From contig JAXJQH010000115.1 of NCBI GenBank assembly GCA_036311245.1, forward strand, positions 1 through 23,445: a DNA stretch of 23,445 nucleotides, in the 5' to 3' direction. Numbering within the stretch: the stretch's first letter is position 1; each line of letters begins with the position of its first letter. The translations under genes were made by a program, and so were the position numbers. This DNA is from SIG578 sp036311245. GTDB taxonomy: Bacteria > Bacillota > Clostridia > Oscillospirales > Ruminococcaceae. The notes beneath the pieces are model-generated. The model saw only the letters and a list, made by a program, of their open reading frames with translations. It was not told the DNA's origin and ran no database searches. This document shows positions 7,170-14,226 of the stretch, in pieces.

Positions 7170-7913
7170 GTGTATATACAAACCCCAAACCTTCCAAAGG
7201 GAAGTGTGTGCCTTGCGGCAGTAGGCGAGGAGTATCCCGAAATTATCTCTGCGCTGAAAAAGCAGGGGATTGAAATCATTGTAGTTTCTAAAGATATGCG
7301 CCTTGAGCGCTATGAACGCAGCCACCCCGATTTAAGGCTCTGCCATCTTGGGAATAATGAGGTTATGATATATCGCGAGGATAATGCACTTTTCGAGGTC
7401 ATTTCTAAAAAAGTCTTTAATGTTTTGTTTGCCGAAAATGAAATTTACGCAAAATACCCTCGATGCGCTGCGCTTAACGCACTCATAATAGGTAATATCT
7501 TTGTTTGCAATAAAAAAGCCGTAGATGGCAAGCTTTTTACAGAGGCTCAGAAAAGAGGATATGAGGTTGTTTTCACTAGTCAAGGCTACAGCCGATGCGC
7601 GGCGTGCATTGTGTCAGAAAACGCAGCTATAACCTCTGACCCCGCCATTTACTCTGCGCTAAAGGATAAAATAGATGTTCTGAAAATTTCGGCGGGGCAT
7701 ATCCGCCTTGCCGATACATATGACGGAATGATAGGTGGTTGCAGCGCTATGATAGGAAAAAGGCTACTTGCATTTTGCGGCGATATAGAAAAACACCCCG
7801 ATTTTGATAAAATACAAAAATTCCTCTGTAAACACGATGTAAAATATATTTGCCTAAGTAAAGATGAGCTTATCGATGTCGGAACGATTATACCGCTTAA
7901 AATAAAGGAATAG
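7170..7913 (+). CDS. DUF6873-like protein, probable GME (guanidino-modifying enzyme) fold
   Basis: A 247-residue cytoplasmic protein with no signal peptide or membrane span. From memory of the family it resembles the DUF6873 group predicted to have the guanidino-modifying-enzyme fold: the FTSQGYSRCAACIV...AAITSDPAIY segment and the DGMIGGCSAMIG...FCGDIEKHPD segment are the most telling. The fold is shared by arginine deiminases and amidinotransferases, whose nucleophile is a Cys near the C-terminus; Cys in IGGCSA could be considered, but no activity can be claimed. The GTG at 7170 is chosen because GAGAGGTG lies 7 bases upstream; the GTG at 7161 overlaps that site. It follows the permease stop by 12 bases and may share its transcript. 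Confidence 0.65.
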   Translation: MYIQTPNLPKGSVCLAAVGEEYPEIISALKKQGIEIIVVSKDMRLERYERSHPDLRLCHLGNNEVMIYREDNALFEVISKKVFNVLFAENEIYAKYPRCAALNALIIGNIFVCNKKAVDGKLFTEAQKRGYEVVFTSQGYSRCAACIVSENAAITSDPAIYSALKDKIDVLKISAGHIRLADTYDGMIGGCSAMIGKRLLAFCGDIEKHPDFDKIQKFLCKHDVKYICLSKDELIDVGTIIPLKIKE

Positions 7914-7938
7914 TTTTGAAAATATTTTGGAAAAACAC

Positions 7939-7967
7939 TTGATTTTTATATTGAGATATGATATTAT
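7939..7967 (+). promoter_or_regulatory. Sigma-A promoter of rplS
   Basis: TTGATT at 7939-7944, a 17-base spacer, and TATTAT at 7962-7967. A start near 7974 leaves about 129 bases of leader before rplS, long enough to hold the structured element described next. Confidence 0.75.
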
Positions 7968-7973
7968 ATTAAA

Positions 7974-8102
7974 GCATTTGAGTTTCCGCGCTTGGCGTGG
8001 GGGTTAATGCTTGACGAAATGTCACGACATTAAAGCGGATAGTCCTCTGCCATCATATAGATTTTGGTAAGAATGTCTGAAAATTAAGGAGGAAGAACAT
8101 CA
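7974..8102 (+). ncRNA. Structured 5' leader of rplS, candidate ribosomal protein L19 leader
   Basis: The leader contains pairing arms CCGC 7986-7989 with GCGG 8035-8038 and, nested within, TTAATG 8004-8009 with CATTAA 8028-8033. Two smaller hairpins compete: CCGCGC 7986-7991 / GCGTGG 7995-8000, and AATGT 8018-8022 / ACATT 8027-8031. Firmicutes are known to carry an L19 leader (an Rfam family) at this place, thought to let L19 control its own synthesis. The location and structure fit, but I could not compare with the family consensus. The ribosome site AAGGAGGA follows downstream, just before the ATG at 8103. Confidence 0.5.
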
Positions 8103-8447
8103 ATGGATGCTCTCAAGCTGATGGCAAATGATTGCCTCAAAGAAAACAAGCCCGAATTTTCTATAGGTGACACCGTAAAGGTTCACGTAAAGATTAAGGA
8201 AGGCGACAGAGAAAGAATTCAAACATTTGAAGGAACCGTTATCTCCCGCAAACACAGCGGAGTTTCCGAGACCTTCACTGTCCGCCGTGTATCTTATGGC
8301 GTTGGCGTGGAAAGAGTTTTCCCTCTCCACTCGCCTAACATCGACAAGCTCGAGGTAATAAGAAAAGGTAAAGCTCGCAGAGCTAAGCTTTATTATCTCC
8401 GCGATAGAGTCGGTAAGGCTGCTAAAGTCAAAGAGCAGATCAACTAA
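8103..8447 (+). CDS. rplS: 50S ribosomal protein L19
   Basis: A 114-residue protein of the usual length for L19, a large-subunit protein at the 30S-50S interface. Family features include FSIGDTVKVHVKIKEGDRERIQTFEG, the FTVRRVSYGVGVERVFPLHSP segment, and the Lys/Arg-rich C-terminus RRAKLYYLRDRVGKAAKVKE. The ATG has AAGGAGGA upstream with good spacing. It has its own promoter, a structured leader and a terminator, so it can be expressed as a single-gene unit. The lepB-rbgA-rnhB-yraN group that follows is the usual neighbourhood of rplS in Firmicutes. Confidence 0.98.
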   Translation: MDALKLMANDCLKENKPEFSIGDTVKVHVKIKEGDRERIQTFEGTVISRKHSGVSETFTVRRVSYGVGVERVFPLHSPNIDKLEVIRKGKARRAKLYYLRDRVGKAAKVKEQIN

Positions 8448-8460
8448 ATACGGCTATCAA

Positions 8461-8485
8461 AAAGGGACTTTATTGTCCCTTTTTT
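8461..8485 (+). terminator. Intrinsic terminator after rplS
   Basis: AAAGGGAC 8461-8468 and GTCCCTTT 8475-8482 pair around the loop TTTATT, followed by T's to 8485. It separates L19 from lepB, perhaps only partly, because no clear promoter is seen between here and lepB. Confidence 0.85.
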
Positions 8486-8519
8486 GCTATAGTTTTTTAA
8501 ATTAAGGCTGGTGAAATGT

Positions 8520-9071
8520 GTGACTGTTAAAGAAGAATTCTCTATAAAATCAGAGGTTTTCGATTGGTTTGAGGCAATCTGCTTTTCCATCGTTGGAATT
8601 ATTTTGGTGTTTACGCTGTTTGTTCGCTCTGCTCAGGTTGAGGGAAATTCTATGCTGCCAAATTATAGAGAAGGGGATAGACTGCTTCTTGTCAACACTG
8701 CATTTTCCAAGGTGCAGGCAGGCGATGTTGTTGTTATCACTCAGCCAACAACGGTAGGTCACCCTATTATTAAACGAGTTATTGCAACCGAGGGACAAAC
8801 TGTTTATATTGATTACAGCACGGGGAAAGTGTATGTAGATGGCCGCATTATAAATGAAGATTACATTATGGAGCCTATATCCACAATGCCGAGAGACCCT
8901 GTCAGCTTTCCGCTCACAGTTTCAAAGGGAAAGGTTTTCGTTATGGGAGATAACCGTAACGAATCGAGTGATAGTAGGGAAGTCGGTATCGGAGAGATAG
9001 ATACAAGATATATCTTGGGAAAAGCAATCTTCAGAATTCTCCCATTTGATTCCTTTGGAACGATAGTTTAG
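8520..9071 (+). CDS. lepB: Signal peptidase I
   Basis: A 183-residue membrane-bound serine/lysine peptidase that cleaves signal peptides from exported proteins. One membrane span lies at about residues 15-37. Catalytic Ser44 sits in EGNSMLPN and the general base Lys85 in IIKRVIA; the later box MGDNRNESSDSREVG (142-156) is the family's conserved end motif. The short, single-span form is typical of Gram-positive enzymes. I chose the GTG at 8520 because GGTGA lies 6 bases upstream; the in-frame GTG at 8511 overlaps that site and adds only three residues. rbgA follows after 15 bases. Confidence 0.93.
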   Translation: MTVKEEFSIKSEVFDWFEAICFSIVGIILVFTLFVRSAQVEGNSMLPNYREGDRLLLVNTAFSKVQAGDVVVITQPTTVGHPIIKRVIATEGQTVYIDYSTGKVYVDGRIINEDYIMEPISTMPRDPVSFPLTVSKGKVFVMGDNRNESSDSREVGIGEIDTRYILGKAIFRILPFDSFGTIV

Positions 9072-9086
9072 AAAACGGAGGAAAAA

Positions 9087-9962
9087 ATGAGTCAGACACC
9101 TAATATACAGTGGTTTCCTGGTCATATGGCAAAAACAAGGCGCCTTATAAAAGAGTGCCTTCCTATGGTTGATGCCGTTGCCGAAATCCGCGATGCAAGG
9201 GTGGTCCTCAGCAGTAAAAACCCTGAAATCGAAAAAATTATCGGTAATAAAAAAAGAATTCTTATTTTAAATAAATCTGATTTTGCTGACAGCGCCACAA
9301 CCCAAAAATGGTGTGAATACTACCGTGCGCAGGGAATAGAAACCGTTGTTACCGATAGCCGAAGCGGAAAGGGTGTAAATCAGTTTCCGCAGGCAGTAAG
9401 GCGGGTTTTAAAGGATAGGCTCGATTCCTGGCAGACTAAGGGAATGGGCACAAAAGCGCTTAAAATTATGATAGTAGGTATCCCCAATGTCGGAAAATCC
9501 TCATTTATAAATCGCCTTTCCAAAAGCAAAAAGGCAAGGGTTGAGGATAGACCGGGAGTAACCCGCGGTATACAGTGGGTGGATGTCGACTCCTCGCTCC
9601 AGCTCCTTGATATGCCGGGTATGCTTTGGCCCAAGTTTGAAAGCCAGAGAGTTTCTGAGCATCTGGCGTTTACAGGCGCTGTTAAAGATGATATTATGGA
9701 TATTGAGCTTCTTGCGGTGCGCCTTCTCGAGTGCCTCTGGGAGCAGTATCCTAAAATGCTTTGCGAGCGCTATGGCATAGAGATTTCAGATAGTGATGAT
9801 GGTTATGAGCTGCTGCTTAAAATCGGCGCAAAACGAGGAATGAGAATTTCGGGCGGAGAGATAAATACCGAGCGAGCCGCTATTATGGTTATAGATGAAT
9901 TTAGAGGCTGCAAAATAGGCAGAATATCTCTCGAAAGTCCTGAGGATGTTGAAAGGATGTGA
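9087..9962 (+). CDS. rbgA: Ribosome biogenesis GTPase A (YlqF)
   Basis: A 291-residue circularly permuted GTPase needed for late maturation of the 50S subunit in Bacillus. The permuted order is visible: G4 NKSD at 62-65 comes before G1 GIPNVGKSS at 131-139, then the G2 Thr in GVTRG near 159, and G3 DMPG at 175-178. The N-terminal IQWFPGHMAKTRR is the family hallmark. The C-terminal helical domain (about 190-291) binds rRNA. A strong ribosome site (CGGAGGA) precedes the ATG. The stop codon overlaps the GTG start of rnhB, so translation of the two is likely coupled. Confidence 0.97.
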   Translation: MSQTPNIQWFPGHMAKTRRLIKECLPMVDAVAEIRDARVVLSSKNPEIEKIIGNKKRILILNKSDFADSATTQKWCEYYRAQGIETVVTDSRSGKGVNQFPQAVRRVLKDRLDSWQTKGMGTKALKIMIVGIPNVGKSSFINRLSKSKKARVEDRPGVTRGIQWVDVDSSLQLLDMPGMLWPKFESQRVSEHLAFTGAVKDDIMDIELLAVRLLECLWEQYPKMLCERYGIEISDSDDGYELLLKIGAKRGMRISGGEINTERAAIMVIDEFRGCKIGRISLESPEDVERM

Positions 9963-10588
9963 GTCTTACGGCTGAGTTTAAACCTTTTGAGCAAATCCTT
10001 TCCGAACACGGATATAGTGCGGTTTGCGGAGTGGACGAAGCGGGCAGAGGTCCGCTTGCAGGTCCAGTTTATGCCGCCGCGGTAATACTTAAAGAGGATG
10101 CCGTCCTTGAGGGACTTGATGACTCTAAAAAACTAACTGAAAAGAAACGCGACGCACTGTTCGATAAAATAATTGAGCAAAGCATCGCTTATAAAATCGT
10201 TTCTGTAGATGAAAAAACTATTGATGAGATAAATATTCTGAATGCAACTATGCTTGCAATGAAAACCGCGGTAGAGGGGCTTTCAGTTGCTGCCGATGCC
10301 GCGTTGATTGACGGTAATAGATGCCCCGAGCTTGATATTTTCACCGAGTTTGTAATAGGCGGAGATGCAAAGGTAAAAAGCATTGCAGCAGCTTCAATAT
10401 TAGCCAAGGTTTCAAGGGATAGATATATGCTTGAAATGTCAGAAAAATATCCGCAATATCAGTTTGAAAAGCATAAAGGCTATGGAACAAAGCTGCATTA
10501 TCAGATGCTCGATGAGCACGGCATCTCAGATATACATAGAATGAGCTTTCTGAAAAAATATATAGAGGCTAAACAAAATGAAAAATAA
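9959..10588 (+). CDS. rnhB: Ribonuclease HII
   Basis: A 209-residue nuclease that removes ribonucleotides and RNA primers from RNA-DNA hybrids. The N-terminal signature GVDEAGRGPLAGPV carries the first two metal ligands (Asp26, Glu27); Asp118 in ALIDGN is the third, and Asp154 in KVSRDR is likely the fourth. Other conserved parts are LDDSKKLTEKKR, AAASILAKVSRDR and the FEKHKGYGTKLH segment near the C-terminus. The GTG start at 9959 overlaps the rbgA stop, and the gene's end overlaps yraN by 11 bases. Confidence 0.95.
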   Translation: MSLTAEFKPFEQILSEHGYSAVCGVDEAGRGPLAGPVYAAAVILKEDAVLEGLDDSKKLTEKKRDALFDKIIEQSIAYKIVSVDEKTIDEINILNATMLAMKTAVEGLSVAADAALIDGNRCPELDIFTEFVIGGDAKVKSIAAASILAKVSRDRYMLEMSEKYPQYQFEKHKGYGTKLHYQMLDEHGISDIHRMSFLKKYIEAKQNEK

Positions 10589-10955
10589 GCGTGCCGAGAT
10601 AGGCGTTTTTGGCGAGGAGTTTACCGTAAAATACCTTAGAAAACATGGCTATAAGATACTTAAACGCAATTTTCATTCGAGATTTGGCGAAATTGATATC
10701 ATAGCAGCTAAAAAAGGCATTGTTGCTTTTGTCGAGGTGAAAACTCGCAGCGAGGATGCAATTTTTTCTCCCCGCGAAGCAGTAGATTATTACAAACAGC
10801 AAAAATGCGTTAAAACTGCACAGTACTTTCTGATGCAACAAAGCTTCGAATGTCAGCCTCGCTTTGATGTATCAGAAATTCTTGTCGAAAAAAGAGAAGA
10901 TGGAAAGCTTAGTGTAAAACAGCATACATATATTGAAAACGCATTTTCGGAGTGA
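10578..10955 (+). CDS. yraN: YraN family protein (UPF0102), nuclease-like fold
   Basis: A 125-residue protein of the UPF0102 family, which has an endonuclease-like fold related to Holliday-junction resolvases; the cellular role is not settled. Conserved residues are visible: GEEFTVKYLRKHGYKIL at the N-terminus, then FGEIDIIA (Asp40) and FVEVKTR (Glu53, Lys55), which form the PD-(D/E)xK-like motif. It is the usual partner of rnhB. The ATG at 10578 lies inside rnhB, with GAGG about 10 bases upstream. The stop is 5 bases before the dipeptidase start. Confidence 0.9.
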   Translation: MKNKRAEIGVFGEEFTVKYLRKHGYKILKRNFHSRFGEIDIIAAKKGIVAFVEVKTRSEDAIFSPREAVDYYKQQKCVKTAQYFLMQQSFECQPRFDVSEILVEKREDGKLSVKQHTYIENAFSE

Positions 10956-10960
10956 CATAT

Positions 10961-11875
10961 ATGAAATTGCTTGACCTGCATTGTGATACGCTAAATAAGC
11001 TTTTAAATCTTGGTATTAGTCTTGATAACAGCCAGACTGCCGTTACATTAAGTGGATTACGAAAATTTGAAAAGAGCGTTCGCTGCTTTGCTATTTGGGT
11101 GTCTGATGATTTAAGTGAGAGTCGGGCTAAAGAGAAATTTGATAAGCTTTACGAGGTGTTTGCGGCTCAGCTTTCGCTTTTTGGTGACGATATTATAAAT
11201 ATTGCAGATAAACAAAGCTTTTCAGCTCCGCGCACGGGCTTAATGCTTACTGTTGAAAACGGAGCGGTGTTAAACGGCTCTCTTAGAGAGATAGAAAGAA
11301 TAGCATCTTTAGGTGTAAAGATGTTGACCATTACATGGAACGGCGAGAACTCATTAGGGTTTGGTCAGCTAAATAACCGCCCCTTAAAGCCTTTTGGAAA
11401 AGAATGTATCCCGATGCTTGAGCAAAACGGTATAACAGTGGATGTTTCGCATCTTTCTGACCGTGGCTTTGATGATGTTTGCGCCATTTCAAAAAAACCT
11501 TTTGTTGCAAGCCACAGTAATTGCCGCAGTATTTGCTCGCATAAACGAAATCTTGCTGATGAACAGATTTGCGAGATAATAAAAAGAAAAGGGCTTATCG
11601 GACTTAATTTTTACTATGGATTTTTAAATGATGATGCATCGAAAGCGAGTGGAAATGATATTCTTCGCCACGCAGAGCATATTCTCAGCCTCGGCGGAAT
11701 TGATTCGCTCGCTATCGGAACGGATTTTGACGGTGGACAGATGGTCAAAGGCCTTGAAAATGATACAGACCTTTTAAACCTTGAAAATCTTTTTCTGCAA
11801 AATGGTTTTTCCCGCGAAATAACCGATAAAATTCTATTTGAAAATGCAAAAAACTTTTTTGTAACCAATTTCTAA
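10961..11875 (+). CDS. Membrane dipeptidase family protein (peptidase M19)
   Basis: A 304-residue zinc dipeptidase related to renal dipeptidase. The metal-binding pattern is visible: His7 and Asp9 in LHCDT, Glu99 in LTVENGA, His164 in DVSHLS, His185 in ASHSNCRS, and Asp255 in IGTDFDGG. There is no signal peptide, so it is probably cytoplasmic and breaks down dipeptides, perhaps D-amino-acid or peptidoglycan-derived ones (inference). The ATG at 10961 is chosen because CGGAGTGA lies about 7 bases upstream; the GTG at 10952 within yraN is less likely. It forms the end of the lepB-yraN gene run and is followed after 12 bases by thrC. Confidence 0.88.
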   Translation: MKLLDLHCDTLNKLLNLGISLDNSQTAVTLSGLRKFEKSVRCFAIWVSDDLSESRAKEKFDKLYEVFAAQLSLFGDDIINIADKQSFSAPRTGLMLTVENGAVLNGSLREIERIASLGVKMLTITWNGENSLGFGQLNNRPLKPFGKECIPMLEQNGITVDVSHLSDRGFDDVCAISKKPFVASHSNCRSICSHKRNLADEQICEIIKRKGLIGLNFYYGFLNDDASKASGNDILRHAEHILSLGGIDSLAIGTDFDGGQMVKGLENDTDLLNLENLFLQNGFSREITDKILFENAKNFFVTNF

Positions 11876-11887
11876 GGAAGTGTAAAT

Positions 11888-13384
11888 ATGAATTACAACA
11901 GTACAAGAAACAGTCAGGTTTTAAGGAGCTCAAAGTTTGCGATTGCAAATGGTATTTCAGAAGAGGGTGGACTTTTTGTGCCCTCTGAAATCCCAAAGCT
12001 TTCTTTAAAACAGCTTGAGGATATGGCAACTTCAAATTATCGCACCATTGCCAAAACAGTTCTTTCCAAGTTTTTGACTGATTTTACAAAAGAGGAAATT
12101 GAACACTGTGTAAACAGCGCATACACCTCGAAAAAATTTGAGTCGGATGAGATAGCTCCTATGCACAAGCTCAGCGGAACTGCATCTGTTCTTGAACTGT
12201 GGCATGGTCCTACCTGCGCGTTTAAGGATATGGCTCTCCAAATCCTTCCGCACCTTATGATGACTTCGGCAAAAACAGTTCTTGACAATAAGAAAATCGT
12301 TATCCTTGTTGCAACCTCGGGTGACACAGGCAAGGCAGCCTTAGAAGGCTTTAAAGATGTTGAGGGAACAGGAATTTTGGTATTCTATCCTGAGGACGGT
12401 GTCAGCAAGGTTCAAAAGCTGCAGATGAACACTCAGGAGGGTGAAAATGTCTGCGTTTGCGGAATTGATGGCAACTTTGACCACGCTCAAAGCGGTGTAA
12501 AAGCTATTTTTACCGACCCCAAAATGCGCCAAAAGCTTGCAGAAAACAATATGATTTTCTCAAGCGCCAATTCAATTAACTGGGGCAGACTTGTTCCTCA
12601 GGTGGTTTATTATGTCGCTTCTTATTGCCGTCTTATCAAAAACGGAGATATCAAGGCGGGGGATAAAGTAAACTTTGTTGTTCCTACAGGAAACTTCGGT
12701 AATATCCTTGCAGGCTATTACGCTATGCAGATGGGTGTTCCCGTAAATAAGCTTATCTGCGCATCTAACTCAAACAATGTTCTTACTGATTTTATCAAAA
12801 CAGGAACATATGATAAAAACAGAGAGTTCTTTACAACTGTTTCTCCCTCGATGGATATTCTCATTTCAAGCAATCTTGAGCGCCTTATCTATGATATGAG
12901 CGGCAAGGATGACAAAAAGCTCACTGAGCTTATGAATTCTCTTGCCTCTGAGGGTAAATATACTGTTGATGAAGCTGTGCTCGCAAAGATTTCTGAGCTG
13001 TTTGTCGGCGGTTGCTGCAGCGATACTGAGACCCTAAAAACAATTTCAGAAACCTTTAAAAAGTATAACTACCTTTGCGACACCCACACAGCAGTCGCAG
13101 TAAAGGTTTATGAGGATTACTTTAAGCAGAGCGGCGACCTTACCAAAACCGTTATCGTTTCCACCGCAAGCCCTTACAAGTTTGCAAGCGATGTTCTTTC
13201 CGCTGTCGCTCCCAACGAGAGCGCCGAGGACGAATTTGCTGTTATTGATATGCTGGAGAAGGTAAGCGGCACCACAGCACCCGCGCAGCTTAAGAGCCTT
13301 AAAAATAAAGAGGTACGCTTTAATAATGTTTGCAAAAAGCAGGAAATGGAAAAGGTCGTACTTCAAACTCTTAAAATAGACTAA
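11888..13384 (+). CDS. thrC: Threonine synthase
   Basis: A 498-residue PLP enzyme that converts O-phosphohomoserine to threonine. The PLP lysine is Lys113 in HGPTCAFKDMALQ, and the phosphate-binding ATSGDTGKAA and the VVPTGNFGNILAGYYA segments are typical. The length and the N-terminal STRN motif fit the longer, bacterial/fungal class of threonine synthase. It begins 12 bases after the dipeptidase stop, with AAGGAAG upstream, and is followed by a metallophosphoesterase after 15 bases. No homoserine dehydrogenase or kinase gene is nearby. Confidence 0.95.
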   Translation: MNYNSTRNSQVLRSSKFAIANGISEEGGLFVPSEIPKLSLKQLEDMATSNYRTIAKTVLSKFLTDFTKEEIEHCVNSAYTSKKFESDEIAPMHKLSGTASVLELWHGPTCAFKDMALQILPHLMMTSAKTVLDNKKIVILVATSGDTGKAALEGFKDVEGTGILVFYPEDGVSKVQKLQMNTQEGENVCVCGIDGNFDHAQSGVKAIFTDPKMRQKLAENNMIFSSANSINWGRLVPQVVYYVASYCRLIKNGDIKAGDKVNFVVPTGNFGNILAGYYAMQMGVPVNKLICASNSNNVLTDFIKTGTYDKNREFFTTVSPSMDILISSNLERLIYDMSGKDDKKLTELMNSLASEGKYTVDEAVLAKISELFVGGCCSDTETLKTISETFKKYNYLCDTHTAVAVKVYEDYFKQSGDLTKTVIVSTASPYKFASDVLSAVAPNESAEDEFAVIDMLEKVSGTTAPAQLKSLKNKEVRFNNVCKKQEMEKVVLQTLKID

Positions 13385-13399
13385 AACGGAGGAGCGACA

Positions 13400-14095
13400 A
13401 TGTCACTCTACTGTATTTCAGACCCCCATCTGTCATTATCCTGCGATAAACCAATGGATATCTTTGGCGACCGCTGGAAGGACTATGTTCAGAAGCTTGA
13501 ACAAAACTGGACCGAGCATGTGGGCGCAGAAGACACCGTTGTTATCCCCGGAGATATCTCGTGGGGAATGAATTTAAACGAATCCTTAGCCGATTTTGCC
13601 TTTTTAGATGCTCTTCCTGGCAAGGAAAAGATAATTCTTAAGGGTAACCACGATTACTTTTGGACTTCGCGCAGTAAAATGGAAGAGTTTTTTGAAAAAA
13701 ACGCTCTTACCACCTTAAAAATTCTGCATAACAACTTTTTTCCTTATGGAGAAAATTACGGTATATGCGGCTCGCGCGGCTGGATAAACGAAGCGGGCAA
13801 GGCTCAGGACAAAAAGATTTTGGACCGTGAGGCAATGCGCCTTGAAACATCCATTTTGGCTTGCACAGAGAGCGGAAGACAGCCAATAGTTTTTCTTCAC
13901 TATCCGCCAATTTACGGAGAAACCGTCTGTAGAGAAATTTTTGATGTTTTAAAGCGTTTTAATATTGAAAAATGCTTCTACGGACACATTCACGGAATTG
14001 GCTACAGATACGCGCTTGACGGCATTTATGACGGCATAGATTTCCGCCTTGTATCCTGCGATTATCTTGAATTTGTGCCGCATAAGATTTTTTAG
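13400..14095 (+). CDS. Calcineurin-like metallophosphoesterase
   Basis: A 231-residue metal-dependent phosphoesterase. The metal-site motifs are in order: SDPHLS (Asp8, His10), GDISWG (Asp52), KGNHD (Asn83, His84), FLHYPP and GHIHG near the C-terminus. It has no signal peptide or membrane span. The substrate cannot be deduced; relatives in Firmicutes act on phosphomonoesters or diesters. GGAGGAG precedes the ATG. It follows thrC by 15 bases, and tig starts after a 131-base gap with its own promoter. Confidence 0.88.
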   Translation: MSLYCISDPHLSLSCDKPMDIFGDRWKDYVQKLEQNWTEHVGAEDTVVIPGDISWGMNLNESLADFAFLDALPGKEKIILKGNHDYFWTSRSKMEEFFEKNALTTLKILHNNFFPYGENYGICGSRGWINEAGKAQDKKILDREAMRLETSILACTESGRQPIVFLHYPPIYGETVCREIFDVLKRFNIEKCFYGHIHGIGYRYALDGIYDGIDFRLVSCDYLEFVPHKIF

Positions 14096-14156
14096 CCGAA
14101 AAACAAAGAAAAATCGCAAAAAAGTTAAAAAAATAGTGGTAATTTTAAAATCTTTG

Positions 14157-14165
14157 TGTTATAAT
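14157..14165 (+). promoter_or_regulatory. Extended -10 promoter of tig
   Basis: TGT followed directly by TATAAT (14160-14165) is a consensus extended -10 element. No good -35 hexamer is found at the right distance, which fits the extended -10 class. Transcription would start near 14172, giving about 55 bases of leader before the tig ATG at 14227. Confidence 0.65.
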
Positions 14166-14226
14166 CATACAGATAATGTTATTTAAAAATATTTTTAGCG
14201 CAAGCGACAATCAGGAGGATGTAAAA

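Noticed and set aside
14176..14226. Upstream in-frame start that would add 17 residues to trigger factor
   Set aside because: The ATG at 14227 has a strong ribosome site and starts the conserved N-terminus; 14176 is only a few bases after the predicted transcription start.
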